From positions 22,592 through 86,591 of the forward strand of contig NZ_NRQU01000014.1 in the NCBI RefSeq assembly GCF_004119495.1: a stretch of 64,000 nt of DNA, in the 5' to 3' direction. The position numbers and the translations under genes are program-made. Numbering within the stretch: the first letter of the stretch is position 1; every line of letters starts with the position of its first letter. The notes under the pieces are model-generated. The model was not told where the DNA came from, made no database searches, and saw only the letters and a list, made by a program, of their open reading frames with translations. Below, one piece after another: positions 44,131 to 53,926 of this stretch. The stretch is from Flavobacterium sp. YO12. Its GTDB lineage: Bacteria; Bacteroidota; Bacteroidia; Flavobacteriales; Flavobacteriaceae.

Positions 44131-45816
44131 TTATTTTTTCTTTTTGGATGTAGTCTCCGCTTCTTCTTTTACTTTAGGAAGAACGTTTTTCTCGATGTAT
44201 TTTTGAGCCTTAATATCTTTCATTGCCTCTTCCATAATCGTATATGCAGAGAAACTTGGCGGAATTGATCTTGGAGGATATTCTTTAAACGTTTCTGCGA
44301 ATACAACTACATCTTGTATTGCGCCATACATTAACTGCACATGATTCATTTGCCAATCCCAAAATGTATTCGACGTTATATCTGCTCTTTCAAAAGGGTC
44401 TTGATATAAGTTGAATATCTTTTGCAATCTAAGCTTTGTAAAAGGCTCTGCCCAAACTCCCATTGTACCTCCTAAACGCTGCTCTGCAAAAACATATTTA
44501 TAATCTCCTTCTCTCAAACCTACTAATAAACCATCATCATCGGTATAAAAGAATTTGTCTCTTGCACTTTTTGGTGTTTTACCTTCTAAGAATTTACTTT
44601 GATCAAAACCATCTAAATGTACTTTATAGTTTTTTCCGTTTGCGCTATATCCTTTTAAAAGTTTATTAACGATATCTGGCTCTCCTGCTATTGACGCAAA
44701 AGTTGGTATCCAGTCGTTATGGCTCATTAACTCAGTTGTTACTGTACCTGGTTTAATGTGTCCTGGCCAGCGAACAATACATGGTACACGGAAAGCTCCC
44801 TCCCAGTTGGTGTTTTTTTCTGAACGGAATGGTGTCATAGCTCCGTCAGGCCATGTGTTCATATGTGGTCCGTTATCTGTTGAATACACTACAATAGTAT
44901 TATCTGCAATCCCTAAATCATCTAAAGCTTTCAAGATACTTCCGATAGTTTCATCATGCTCGATCATACCGTCAATATATTCACTATCTCCATGAGTGTA
45001 TCTTCCTCTGTGTTCAGCTCTTACGTGTGTACGAAGGTGCATACGAGTAGCATTGAACCAGCAGAAAAATGGCTTTCCTGCTGCATTTTGTCTTTTAATA
45101 AAATCGATTGCTGCTGCAGAAGTTTCATCGTCAACAGTTTCCATTCTCTTTTTAGTAAGAGGTCCTGTATCTTCAATTCTTTGTTTTCCAACTCTTCCAA
45201 AACGAGGATCTGTAGTCGCATCATCAACATTTGTTGCTGTACATTTTAAAACTCCTCTTGGACCATATTTTTTCAAATATTCTGGATCTTTAGGATAATC
45301 AGGCAATTCTGGCTCTTCTTCAGCATTTAAGTGATACAGATTTCCAAAGAATTCATCGAAACCATTTACTGTTGGTAAACTTTCATTACGATCTCCTACG
45401 TGATTTTTCCCAAATTGTCCTGTTACATATCCTAACTGTTTCATTATTCCTCCAACTGATGGATCTAACTGGCTCATACCCATAGGTGCACCTGGAAAAC
45501 CTACTTTTGTAAGTCCCGTTCTAAGACCGTGTTGTCCTGTTAAAAAAGCAGCACGTCCTGCAGTACAGCTTTGTTCTCCGTAATAATGCAAGAAACGTAT
45601 TCCTTCATTTGCCAAACGATCAATATTTGGCGTAGTATATCCCATCAATCCGTCACTATAGGCGCTAATATTGGTAGTCCCAATATCATCACCCCAAAGT
45701 ACTAAAATATTGGGCTTTTTACTGCTTTGCGCACTCATCTGAGCTGCTGCAAAGCATGTAAATGCAAACAATGTCATTGCATTTTTAAATTGACTTTTAA
45801 ACTTGATTTGTTTCAT
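44131..45816 (-). CDS. Exported arylsulfatase
   Basis: A 561-residue sulfatase with signal peptide (about 8-30). KPNILVLWGDDIG carries the metal-binding aspartates. SCTAGRAAFLTGQ holds C84, which must be converted to formylglycine for activity (CxAxR motif). VVYSTDNGPHMNTWPDG supplies further metal ligands. No sulfatase-maturase gene is in this window. First gene of the minus-strand envelope run, followed by the HAD lipoprotein. Confidence 0.93.
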   Translation of the reverse strand: MKQIKFKSQFKNAMTLFAFTCFAAAQMSAQSSKKPNILVLWGDDIGTTNISAYSDGLMGYTTPNIDRLANEGIRFLHYYGEQSCTAGRAAFLTGQHGLRTGLTKVGFPGAPMGMSQLDPSVGGIMKQLGYVTGQFGKNHVGDRNESLPTVNGFDEFFGNLYHLNAEEEPELPDYPKDPEYLKKYGPRGVLKCTATNVDDATTDPRFGRVGKQRIEDTGPLTKKRMETVDDETSAAAIDFIKRQNAAGKPFFCWFNATRMHLRTHVRAEHRGRYTHGDSEYIDGMIEHDETIGSILKALDDLGIADNTIVVYSTDNGPHMNTWPDGAMTPFRSEKNTNWEGAFRVPCIVRWPGHIKPGTVTTELMSHNDWIPTFASIAGEPDIVNKLLKGYSANGKNYKVHLDGFDQSKFLEGKTPKSARDKFFYTDDDGLLVGLREGDYKYVFAEQRLGGTMGVWAEPFTKLRLQKIFNLYQDPFERADITSNTFWDWQMNHVQLMYGAIQDVVVFAETFKEYPPRSIPPSFSAYTIMEEAMKDIKAQKYIEKNVLPKVKEEAETTSKKKK

Positions 45817-46387
45817 GGTAATTGAATTCGTTAATAATTATGCTTGTCAAGAAGATTAAATAAATTCGTACAAAAATTATTTATAAAAATTAATCAGAAA
45901 AAAATATGTTTACTAGTTAAGTCAAGTTTTTTAAATTATTGCGAGTGGGGGAATTTGCAACAATAATTTTTTAACTTTTTATTAAGCATTTCAAATTTAT
46001 GCAATAAAACACGAGATGTTTGTGTTTGTACGGTTTTACTTCGTTTCATTTTATAACTTGCAACATCAAAACTGTTTTAATCTGCTACTATTTGTTTCAA
46101 ATTATAGATTGCAACTTCTAAAAAAGTGCATAATGAAGCTGTTAGAATGTTGTTTTTTTAAATCAGTCTAAAAAAAAAGAGCCTAAATTTCATGCTTTTT
46201 TAGATTAAATAACTTTGAAATACTATAAATTCTAAGTCGATTTTGCCAAAAAAGCAACTAATTTTGGCTTAAGTAGTCGATTTTGCAACATTAATATGAA
46301 AGAAAAAACTTCGAATCAGAAAATTTTATCCAAAAAAAAGCCATCAAAATGATGGCTTAATTATAATATATATTATGTTTTAAAAAA
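45817..46387. other. AT-rich intergenic region
   Basis: About 570 bases without a convincing gene or RNA. The only clear element is the pyruvate kinase terminator near its right end. Confidence 0.6.
46333..46360. terminator. Terminator of the pyk operon
   Basis: GCCATCA and TGATGGC arms around AAA, preceded by an A-run that is a T-tract on the minus strand. Confidence 0.75.
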
Positions 46388-47821
46388 CTATTCGATTTCA
46401 GAAACTCTCATGGTGTTAACCATTCCTTTATCTTTAATTGGCATAGCAGCAAGATTAATCAAATAATCCCCTTTTGAAGCATATCCCTTTTCAACAGCGA
46501 TTTGATTTACATCTGTAACAGTATCATCTGTGCTTTCTTCATTATCATAAAAGAATGATTTAACTCCCCACAATAAATTCAATTGTGTTAAGATTCTTCT
46601 GTTTGAAGTAAATACTAAAATGTGAGCAGTTGAAGGTCTCCAAGCCGAAATTTGGAAAGCTGTATAACCACTATTTGTTAAAGTACAAATTGCTTTTGCC
46701 TCAATTTCATTTGCTAATAAAGCCGCTTGATGACAAACTGTTTTAGTAACGAAACGTTTTGTTTTGATTTGAGGTGTATTTTGTGGAACGTGAATAAGTT
46801 CTGAATTTTCTACTGCCTCACAAATTTGAGTCATTCTTTGAATTACCTGAACTGGATAATTCCCTGTTGCGGTTTCTCCAGACAACATTACAGCATCTGC
46901 ACCATCCATTACTGAGTTAGCAACGTCATTTACTTCTGCTCTTGTTGGTGTTAAACTTGTAATCATTGTTTCCATCATTTGTGTTGCAACGATAACAGGA
47001 ATTCTAGCTGTTTTAGCTCTGCGGATCAAATCTTTTTGAACCAATGGTACTTCGTGAGCAGGAAGTTCAACTCCTAAATCTCCACGTGCAACCATTAAAC
47101 CATCGCAATATGCTACAATTTTATCCATGTTCTCAAGAGCTTCCGGCATTTCAATTTTAGCAATAATTGGAATTTTAACGTCTGAATGTTTAGCGATTAA
47201 TTCTTGTAAATCTTGTAAATCGCGTGGTGTTTTCACGAATGAAAGTGCGATCCAATCTACCTTTTGCTCAATTGCAAAAATCGCATCGGCGATATCTTTT
47301 TCAGTTAAAGCTGGTAAAGAAATTTTTGTGTTTGGAAGATTAACCCCTTTTTTAGATTTTAATTCTCCACCTTGAATTACTTTAGCAACTACTTCTGTTT
47401 TTTTATCTGTAGAAACAATTTCAAAAATAAGTTTACCATCGTCAAGCAAAATACGCTCACCAACATTTACATCATTTGGAAAATTTTGATATTTCATGAA
47501 TGCCTTTTGAGCATTTCCTACAATATCTTCTGCCGTTGTAAAAGTAATTTCATCACCATCATTTACAACAGTTCCTTCTTCCATAACCCCAACTCTAAGT
47601 TTTGGCCCTTGCAAATCTCCAAGGATTGCTGTAGTATAACCAAACTCTTCGTTAAGTCCTCTAATAATATTAATTTTCTCTTTTACTCCTTCGTAATCAG
47701 CATGCGAAAAATTGATTCTAAACACATTAACCCCTGCATCGATCATATCCTTGATAATCTCTCTTGTACTACATGCAGGCCCAAGTGTAGCAACAATTTT
47801 GGTTTTCTTATTTGTTAACAT
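46388..47821 (-). CDS. pyk: Pyruvate kinase
   Basis: A 477-residue glycolytic enzyme. TKIVATLGPACS starts the barrel. The IPIIAKIEMPEALENMDKIV signature includes the catalytic lysine, and VARGDLGVELP binds metal and substrate. It converts phosphoenolpyruvate and ADP to pyruvate and ATP. Starts 5 nt after the IPExxxVDY gene ends; last gene of the acpP-fabF-rnc run. Confidence 0.97.
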   Translation of the reverse strand: MLTNKKTKIVATLGPACSTREIIKDMIDAGVNVFRINFSHADYEGVKEKINIIRGLNEEFGYTTAILGDLQGPKLRVGVMEEGTVVNDGDEITFTTAEDIVGNAQKAFMKYQNFPNDVNVGERILLDDGKLIFEIVSTDKKTEVVAKVIQGGELKSKKGVNLPNTKISLPALTEKDIADAIFAIEQKVDWIALSFVKTPRDLQDLQELIAKHSDVKIPIIAKIEMPEALENMDKIVAYCDGLMVARGDLGVELPAHEVPLVQKDLIRRAKTARIPVIVATQMMETMITSLTPTRAEVNDVANSVMDGADAVMLSGETATGNYPVQVIQRMTQICEAVENSELIHVPQNTPQIKTKRFVTKTVCHQAALLANEIEAKAICTLTNSGYTAFQISAWRPSTAHILVFTSNRRILTQLNLLWGVKSFFYDNEESTDDTVTDVNQIAVEKGYASKGDYLINLAAMPIKDKGMVNTMRVSEIE

Positions 47822-47826
47822 TTTTT

Positions 47827-48315
47827 TTAAAAAATTAGATTGTTTTTTGATTTTATTTTATTGGTATCCACAGCATAAACTGCTGCAATACTTTCTATTG
47901 AGTTTAAATGTTGTTGAATTTCTGAAAAATCGACAGCCTCCTCGCTGTTTTCAATTTTCAGGAAAAAATCTACTTTCTTGAATTCAGGAAGTAAATGAAT
48001 TGTCGTAGAAACCTCACTTGTTTCATTAGAAAACAAATTCTGGAAATCATTTGTACTCACAGAAATGATCTCATTTTTATTCTGAATCAAATTCCATGAA
48101 ACAGCCTTTTCAGAATCATAATAATAAAATCTCGAAAAATTTGCCTCGCCTTCTTTAGTTTGAGCATGGATCTCGTTTTTGCTCTTACTTAAGTTAATCG
48201 GAAGGTTTTTATTGATAAAATAAGCCAATCTATAATCTTCTAATGAAGTATGAATAGCCATTAAATAATAATCAATTTCGTCAAATTCGTCTAAATCCAA
48301 TCTATGAATAGCCAT
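47827..48315 (-). CDS. IPExxxVDY family protein
   Basis: A 162-residue protein beginning MAIHRLDLDEFDEIDYYLMA (ATG 48315; a TTG 15 bases upstream is unlikely). The name-giving motif appears as LPEFKKVDFFLKI near residue 110. The family occurs in Bacteroidota next to rnc and pyk, as here. Function unknown. Confidence 0.88.
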   Translation of the reverse strand: MAIHRLDLDEFDEIDYYLMAIHTSLEDYRLAYFINKNLPINLSKSKNEIHAQTKEGEANFSRFYYYDSEKAVSWNLIQNKNEIISVSTNDFQNLFSNETSEVSTTIHLLPEFKKVDFFLKIENSEEAVDFSEIQQHLNSIESIAAVYAVDTNKIKSKNNLIF

Positions 48316-48440
48316 GTCATGAAAAATCAAGTTGTAAATATACTACTTCTATCGGAGCATCTATACTTATGAGTCGCTTGTTTTTGTTAATTTATAAACG
48401 AAAACGATTTAGCTTTAAGAAAACTACAGCGACTTTGTAA

Positions 48441-49181
48441 TCATTTCTTGTCAATTTTTTCTTGAAATGCAAAATAAGCTCTTTGGGAAGCTTTCTCTTC
48501 TGCTTTCTTTTTTGAAGTTGCTCGCGCTCTTGCGATTACTTTATCATCAATGCTTAATTTGACACCAAACAAGCGTTGTCCGTCAATACCATTATCTTCA
48601 AAAATGTCATAATGAAAAATTCTCTTTTCTTTTTGACACCATTCAATAACTAAGCTTTTATAACTAATTACTTTTCCTTCTAATCGAGCAATATCAACAT
48701 AAGGAGTAATTACTCTTTTTTGAATAAATCTTTCACAATACGAATATCCTTTATCCAAATATATGGCACCAACAAGTGATTCAAAAATGTTTCCGTGAAT
48801 GTTCTCTCCAAAATGCTGTACAGGCACTTTACTTTCAACAAATTGTACTAAATTCAGATCTTTACCTAATTCATTCAAGTGTTCTCTGCTCACGATTTTC
48901 GAACGCATTTTTGTCAAATATCCTTCATCTCCATTTGGTGCTTTATTAAATAAATGTGCTGCAATTACGGCACTTAACATAGCATCTCCTAGAAATTCTA
49001 AACGTTCATAATTAATCGGATTTCCTGATTCGTCTAATTTATTTGAAGATCTGTGCGTAAACGCTTTCTTATAAAAATCGATTGTAACAGGCTGAAAACC
49101 AACTATTTTTTGAATAGTGTCAAAAAAAATCCCGTCTTCTAGAGAACGGGATTTAGAAAATATTTTTTTGATAATATTCAT
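48441..49181 (-). CDS. rnc: Ribonuclease III
   Basis: A 246-residue RNase III. The signature NYERLEFLGDAMLSAVIA holds the catalytic acidic residues. A second acidic site follows in GNIFESLVGAIYLDKG. A dsRNA-binding domain (about 170-240) ends the protein (ARARATSKKKAEEKASQRA). It processes rRNA and double-stranded RNA. Nine bases after fabF. Confidence 0.97.
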   Translation of the reverse strand: MNIIKKIFSKSRSLEDGIFFDTIQKIVGFQPVTIDFYKKAFTHRSSNKLDESGNPINYERLEFLGDAMLSAVIAAHLFNKAPNGDEGYLTKMRSKIVSREHLNELGKDLNLVQFVESKVPVQHFGENIHGNIFESLVGAIYLDKGYSYCERFIQKRVITPYVDIARLEGKVISYKSLVIEWCQKEKRIFHYDIFEDNGIDGQRLFGVKLSIDDKVIARARATSKKKAEEKASQRAYFAFQEKIDKK

Positions 49182-49190
49182 ATACGAAAA

Positions 49191-50444
49191 TTAGTCAGCT
49201 AATTTTTTAAACAATACACAAGCATTGTGTCCGCCAAAACCAAAAGTGTTACTCATAGCAACGTTTACTTCTCTTTTTTGAGGTTTGTTTAAAGTAAGAT
49301 TCAATGATGGATCAATGTTTTCGTCAACCACAGTATGGTTAATTGTTGGAGGAACAATACCATGTTGCATTGCTAAAATTGAAGCGATTGCTTCGATAGC
49401 TCCAGCAGCACCAAGTAAATGTCCTGTCATTGATTTCGTTGAGTTGATATTGATATTTTTTGCATGCTCACCAAATACAGCGCTAATCGCTTTTAATTCA
49501 GCAACATCTCCTAATGGAGTAGAAGTTCCGTGAGTATTGATATGATCAACATCTTCTGGATTCATTCCTGCATCTCTTAAAGTATTTTTCATAACTGCAA
49601 TAACTCCAATTCCTTCCGGATGTGGTGCAGTTAAGTGATAAGCGTCAGATGACATTCCGCCTCCACCAATTTCGCAATAAATTTTTGCGCCTCTGGCTTT
49701 TGCATGTTCGTAATCTTCAAGAACTAACGCTCCTGCTCCTTCTCCTAAAACAAAACCATCTCTAGTAGCGTCAAAAGGTCTTGAAGCTGTTTCTGGACTT
49801 TCGTTTCTTGTAGACAAAGCGTGCATTGAGCTAAAACCACCCATACCAGCAATGGTAACAGCAGCTTCAGAACCACCTGATACAATAACATCACACATTC
49901 CTAAACGAATGTAATTAAAAGCATCGATTAATGCATTTGCAGAAGATGCACATGCAGAAACAGTAGTATAATTTGGTCCCATATACCCATTACGCATAGA
50001 AATATGCGCAGGAGCGATATCGGCAATCATTTTTGGAATAAAAAACGGATTGAATTTTGGAGTTCCGTCACCTTTAGCATAATAAATTACTTCATCTTGA
50101 AAAGTCTCTAAACCGCCAATTCCTGCACCCCAAATAACACCAACTCTTTGTTTGTCGATATTATCATCAGTAAGTCCGGCATCTTTAATAGCCTCGTCAC
50201 TAGCAGCAACAGCATATTGAGCAAATTTATCTAATCTTCGAGATTCTTTACGATCCATAAAATCTTCAATATTGAAGTTTTTTACTTCACAGGCAAATTT
50301 CGTTTTATGCTTTTCTGTATCATAATATGTTATAGGAGCCGCTCCGCTAACCCCATTCACAAGTGCATTCCAATATTCCTGGATATTATTCCCGATAGGA
50401 GTAAGTGCACCTAATCCTGTTACAACAACTCGCCTTAATGCCAT
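49191..50444 (-). CDS. fabF: Beta-ketoacyl-ACP synthase II
   Basis: A 417-residue condensing enzyme. Nucleophile C165 in TVSACASSAN; catalytic histidines in HINTHGTSTPLGD and KSMTGHLLGAAG. It extends acyl-ACP chains in fatty-acid synthesis. Follows acpP, with a long palindrome between them. Confidence 0.97.
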   Translation of the reverse strand: MALRRVVVTGLGALTPIGNNIQEYWNALVNGVSGAAPITYYDTEKHKTKFACEVKNFNIEDFMDRKESRRLDKFAQYAVAASDEAIKDAGLTDDNIDKQRVGVIWGAGIGGLETFQDEVIYYAKGDGTPKFNPFFIPKMIADIAPAHISMRNGYMGPNYTTVSACASSANALIDAFNYIRLGMCDVIVSGGSEAAVTIAGMGGFSSMHALSTRNESPETASRPFDATRDGFVLGEGAGALVLEDYEHAKARGAKIYCEIGGGGMSSDAYHLTAPHPEGIGVIAVMKNTLRDAGMNPEDVDHINTHGTSTPLGDVAELKAISAVFGEHAKNININSTKSMTGHLLGAAGAIEAIASILAMQHGIVPPTINHTVVDENIDPSLNLTLNKPQKREVNVAMSNTFGFGGHNACVLFKKLAD

Positions 50445-50584
50445 AAATATGTATTTTGTACTTTAAACAAATAAAACCCACGCTTTCTTAACAGTTTTGT
50501 TACTTAAGAGCCATGGGCATTACAATATAAATATATCTTTTTGATTGAAAATCAATCGAAATTTAAATTTTAAAAAAATAATAA

Positions 50585-50674
50585 CACCCGATTCTAAAAA
50601 TTCCAAGTTTTTAAAAACAAATCCCAAGTTTGGGAATTTGAAAATTCAAGTTTGGAATTTTTAGAATTCGGGTG
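50585..50674. repeat. 90-nt nested palindrome between acpP and fabF
   Basis: Outer arms CACCCGATTCTAAAAATTCC and GGAATTTTTAGAATTCGGGTG. Inner arms CAAATCCCAAG and TTGGGAATTTG. The whole element folds on itself. It may reduce read-through from acpP into fabF. Confidence 0.8.
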
Positions 50675-50682
50675 CGGTATTA

Positions 50683-50919
50683 TTATTTTTTAGCTTCTTC
50701 GATATAAGAAATAGCTTGACCTACAGTAGCAATGTTTTCTGCTTGATCGTCTGGAATTTGAATATCAAATTCTTTTTCGAATTCCATAATAAGCTCAACA
50801 GTGTCTAATGAGTCAGCTCCCAAATCATTAGTGAAGCTTGCTTCTGTTACAACTTCGTTTTCGTCAACACCTAATTTGTCTACGATAATCGCTTTTACTC
50901 TTGATGCAATGTCTGACAT
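50683..50919 (-). CDS. acpP: Acyl carrier protein
   Basis: A 78-residue acidic protein. S37 in [11 protein letters not shown] is the phosphopantetheine site. Carries growing fatty acids. First gene of the fabF-rnc-pyk run; a well-formed promoter lies just upstream. Confidence 0.98.
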   Translation of the reverse strand: MSDIASRVKAIIVDKLGVDENEVVTEASFTNDLGADSLDTVELIMEFEKEFDIQIPDDQAENIATVGQAISYIEEAKK

Positions 50920-50949
50920 AATCTTTAATTTTAGAATTTAATTTGTTGG

Positions 50950-50978
50950 CAAAAATAAAAAACTTTATTTTAAAACAA
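50950..50978 (-). promoter_or_regulatory. acpP promoter
   Basis: Minus-strand TTG, 18-nt spacer and TATTTTTG, an almost ideal Bacteroidota promoter, about 31 nt before the acpP ATG. Confidence 0.8.
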
Positions 50979-51094
50979 CTATTTAGTTTATAAATGTGAC
51001 ACTAATTTATAAAATTAATTTCAAGAAAGGTCTTTTAAAGCTATTTATTTTCGTTTTTTATTCCGTTTTTTGCATTCTCAAAATAAGCACTATT

Positions 51095-51673
51095 ATGAAA
51101 AAAATTATCGTTTTTGCCTCAGGATCAGGAACTAATGCGGAAAATATTATAAAACATTTTGCAAATACTGAAATTGCAAAAGTTGTTTCGGTTTTTACCA
51201 ATAATGCCTCTGCAAAAGTTATTGAAAGAGCAAAAAATCATCAAATTCCAGTCGAAATCTTCTCAAAAAACGAACTTTTAGAACGAAATGTATTACAAAA
51301 AATACAAAAAATCGACCCGGATTTGATAATTCTTGCTGGCTTTTTATTGAAATTCCCAGAAAACATAATTGAGCACTATCCAAATAAGATAATAAATATT
51401 CACCCTGCACTTTTACCAAATTATGGAGGTAAAGGAATGTATGGAATGCACATACATAGAGCAATAGTAAATAATAAAGAAAAGGAAACTGGAATTTCTA
51501 TTCATTATGTAAATGAAAACTACGACGAAGGAGCTATTATTTTTCAAGCAAATGTTGCATTAACTGAAGAGGATACCCCAGAAACAGTAGCCGAAAAGAT
51601 TCACGAATTGGAACAAAAACACTTTCCGGAAATAATTCAGACTATCCTAGAAGATTCAAACTCTAATATTTAA
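51095..51673 (+). CDS. purN: Phosphoribosylglycinamide formyltransferase
   Basis: A 192-residue PurN. ATG 51095 gives MKKIIVFASGSGTNAENII, the normal start; the 33-codon extension to 50996 is a hydrophobic artefact. The folate/catalytic segment INIHPALLPNYGGKGMYGMH has the key Asn-His-Pro. It transfers formyl from 10-formyl-THF to GAR in purine synthesis. Divergent from acpP. Confidence 0.96.
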   Translation: MKKIIVFASGSGTNAENIIKHFANTEIAKVVSVFTNNASAKVIERAKNHQIPVEIFSKNELLERNVLQKIQKIDPDLIILAGFLLKFPENIIEHYPNKIINIHPALLPNYGGKGMYGMHIHRAIVNNKEKETGISIHYVNENYDEGAIIFQANVALTEEDTPETVAEKIHELEQKHFPEIIQTILEDSNSNI

Positions 51674-51786
51674 ACCATATAAGTCATATAAGAATATATA
51701 AGTTTGACGCTTAAATAACTATCGTCATATTCACAAAGAAATATAAGACCGTATTTTTAAATGAACTTATAGTACTTATATGGTTA
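51671..51786. repeat. Intergenic inverted repeat, 'accatataagtcatataag' family
   Basis: AACCATATAAGTCATATAAG at the left pairs imperfectly with ACTTATAGTACTTATATGGTT at the right. It lies between purN and rnhA on the same strand. Confidence 0.65.
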
Positions 51787-51799
51787 ATCAAAAATTAAA

Positions 51800-52279
51800 A
51801 TGACCCAACACGAAGTACATATATACACTGATGGTGCTGCCAAAGGAAATCCTGGAAACGGCGGTTATGGCGTAGTGATGGAATTGGTAGGAACACCGCA
51901 CAAAAAAGAGTTTTACGAGGGCTTTCGTCTTACGACTAATAACAGAATGGAGCTTTTAGCAGTAATTGTCGGCCTTGAAAAACTAAAAAAACCAAACATG
52001 AAAGTTCTTGTAATTTCAGATTCTAAATATGTAGTAGATTCTGTTGAAAAGAAATGGGTTTTAGGATGGGAAAAAAAGAAATTTGCCGGCAGAAAAAATC
52101 CTGATTTATGGAAACGCTTTTTGATTGCTTACAGAAAACACCAAGTCGATTTTAAATGGATTAAAGGACACAACAATCATCCTCAAAATGAGCGCTGTGA
52201 TCAATTGGCTGTTATGGCATCAATGCAGCCCAAACTCTCTGTAGATGTTTATTACGAAACCATAGGTTCTAAGGAATAA
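51800..52279 (+). CDS. rnhA: Ribonuclease HI
   Basis: A 159-residue RNase H. D11 in IYTDGAAKGNPG, the glutamate of NNRMELLAV and the aspartate of VISDSKYVVDS form the DEDD metal site. WIKGHNNHPQNERCDQLA carries the catalytic histidine loop and the last aspartate. Removes RNA from RNA-DNA hybrids. Followed by a strong terminator. Confidence 0.96.
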   Translation: MTQHEVHIYTDGAAKGNPGNGGYGVVMELVGTPHKKEFYEGFRLTTNNRMELLAVIVGLEKLKKPNMKVLVISDSKYVVDSVEKKWVLGWEKKKFAGRKNPDLWKRFLIAYRKHQVDFKWIKGHNNHPQNERCDQLAVMASMQPKLSVDVYYETIGSKE

Positions 52280-52311
52280 AAAAAAGCATCAATATAATTG
52301 ATGCTTTTTTT
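52277..52311. terminator. Intrinsic terminator of rnhA
   Basis: AAAAAAAGCATCAAT and ATTGATGCTTTTTTT arms with a 3-4 nt loop; bidirectional. Confidence 0.85.
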
Positions 52312-52329
52312 ACTAACTTAATTTCCTGC

Positions 52330-52677
52330 TTATTCTTTATCTAAATCTTTTGCTGTTTTAAATCCTGTCAAAAGCCCAATTCCTGCCATTATAAAAATAA
52401 TTGAAGGATAAACTGCTCCGTCCTGAAGAGATGTATAAGTAGTTATAAGTAACGCAAGAAAAATTCCAACACCGCTGCCTATTAATAAGAAAGCAAAATT
52501 TACCACAAAAATTTTCCAAACCGGAACACCGCTTCCTTTTCCCTGCAAAAAGATACTGGCATCTACCCCTTTTTCTATAAGAGCCAAACGCTCTCTATTT
52601 CTTGTTGAAAAGATTAAATAAACGATCCCGAAGATCATTAAGAAAAGACTAATTGGAATTAAAATTTTTTCGTCCAT
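52330..52677 (-). CDS. DUF6249-type small membrane protein
   Basis: A 115-residue protein with three probable helices (about 5-23, 55-78, 88-107). The soluble phrase STRNRERLALIEKGVDASIF is characteristic of the family found next to ECF sigma operons in Bacteroidota. Divergent from the sigma-factor gene. Function unknown. Confidence 0.8.
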   Translation of the reverse strand: MDEKILIPISLFLMIFGIVYLIFSTRNRERLALIEKGVDASIFLQGKGSGVPVWKIFVVNFAFLLIGSGVGIFLALLITTYTSLQDGAVYPSIIFIMAGIGLLTGFKTAKDLDKE

Positions 52678-52951
52678 GATGTTTTGTGTTTTTAATTGAT
52701 TGATATACCCATATGACGAGGCTTTTTAAATTGAGGTTACACGTTTTTGTAAAAACTTTCAAAAATTAAATTCAAAATCCCAAAAATCACTGATAATCAG
52801 TTAATTTTGAATATGTTTTTCACAAGACAAACTTTGTCAAAGTTTTAAAGATTGACAAAGTTCAACACCGCAATTGGAATTTCCTTTTCATATTTAAAAT
52901 TTATTTTTAAAATGTTGTAACCTAAATAAACAAACTGTCGTCCTATATAAT

Positions 52952-53539
52952 ATGAGCACACTAAATGATCAACATTATATCGATAAAATTTTGCATGGCG
53001 AGACAAAAGCTTTTGCCATACTTGTTGATCGTTATAAAGATATGATCTTTACATTGGCGCTCAAAATGGTAAAAAATCGAGAAGAAGCGGAAGAAGTTGC
53101 ACAAGATACCTTTATTAAGGTTTTTAGTTCTTTAAATAAATTTAAAGGTGATTCTAAATTTTCGACCTGGATTTACAAGATTGCCTATAATACTTGTTTG
53201 GACAGATTGAAGAAAAACAAAAAAGAAGATCTAAACATTTCGATTGATGATTTTTCTTCGCATTTAATCAAAACCATGGATAATGCGTTAAGTCTTTTAG
53301 AAGAAAAAGAACGAAAGCATACGATTCAGAAATGTTTAAACTTATTACCCAATGACGAAAATTTCCTTTTGACTTTATTTTATTTTGACGATCAAAATTT
53401 AGAAGAAATTGGAAAAATCATGAATATATCAGCAAATAATGCGAAAGTAAAATTATTTAGAAGCAGACAAAAATTAGCCGTAATTTTGAGAAAGCAGCTA
53501 GAACCAGAAATAATAGAATGTTATGAAAGAGAGCGATAA
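52952..53539 (+). CDS. ECF-type RNA polymerase sigma factor
   Basis: A 195-residue sigma-70 family protein. Region 2 is DMIFTLALKMVKNREEAEEV followed by AQDTFIKVF. Region 4 is LEEIGKIMNISANNAKVKLF. No region 1 or 3. It probably drives an envelope-stress regulon. The downstream membrane-protein gene overlaps it by 17 nt and may encode its antagonist. Confidence 0.93.
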   Translation: MSTLNDQHYIDKILHGETKAFAILVDRYKDMIFTLALKMVKNREEAEEVAQDTFIKVFSSLNKFKGDSKFSTWIYKIAYNTCLDRLKKNKKEDLNISIDDFSSHLIKTMDNALSLLEEKERKHTIQKCLNLLPNDENFLLTLFYFDDQNLEEIGKIMNISANNAKVKLFRSRQKLAVILRKQLEPEIIECYERER

Positions 53540-53918
53540 AAATATAGAACAACTTATTGATAAAATGATGGCTGAAGAAAAACTGCAGTCACCATTATTT
53601 GATTTTACTTCTAAAATAATGGCTGAAGTTCATTTGTTAGAAGAGAAGAAGATCAAAACATACCAACCCTTAATTTCTAAACCTGTTTGGTTTTTCATAG
53701 GAGCCGCAATAGTTGCTTTGATTATTTACATATCTCTTTTTTCAGTTTCAGAAAATAATCTAGAAATTGGAAAATTATATACGGACAAAATTGGAAATGC
53801 ATTCTCAGGAATTAATCTTTCTAAAACCACATTGTATGCTGTTTTGATAGTTCCTTTTATGGTTTTAATTCAAGTTGGGATTTTAAAAAATTATTTTGAC
53901 AAGAAATATCAACTATAG
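53523..53918 (+). CDS. Single-pass/two-pass membrane protein, possible anti-sigma factor
   Basis: A 131-residue protein. A charged N-terminal helix (KNIEQLIDKMMAEEKLQSPL) is followed by two membrane helices (about 57-76 and 100-119) and the tail LKNYFDKKYQL. Overlap with the sigma gene and the soluble-helix-plus-membrane layout suggest an anti-sigma factor, though no known ASD sequence is visible. A near-copy of the last 12 codons lies beyond the next gene (54893-54928). Confidence 0.75.
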   Translation: MKESDKNIEQLIDKMMAEEKLQSPLFDFTSKIMAEVHLLEEKKIKTYQPLISKPVWFFIGAAIVALIIYISLFSVSENNLEIGKLYTDKIGNAFSGINLSKTTLYAVLIVPFMVLIQVGILKNYFDKKYQL

Positions 53919-53926
53919 ATTTAAAG

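Noticed and set aside
50996..51094. Hydrophobic N-terminal extension of PurN
   Set aside because: PurN is cytoplasmic and the canonical start MKKIIVFASGSGTN lies at 51095.
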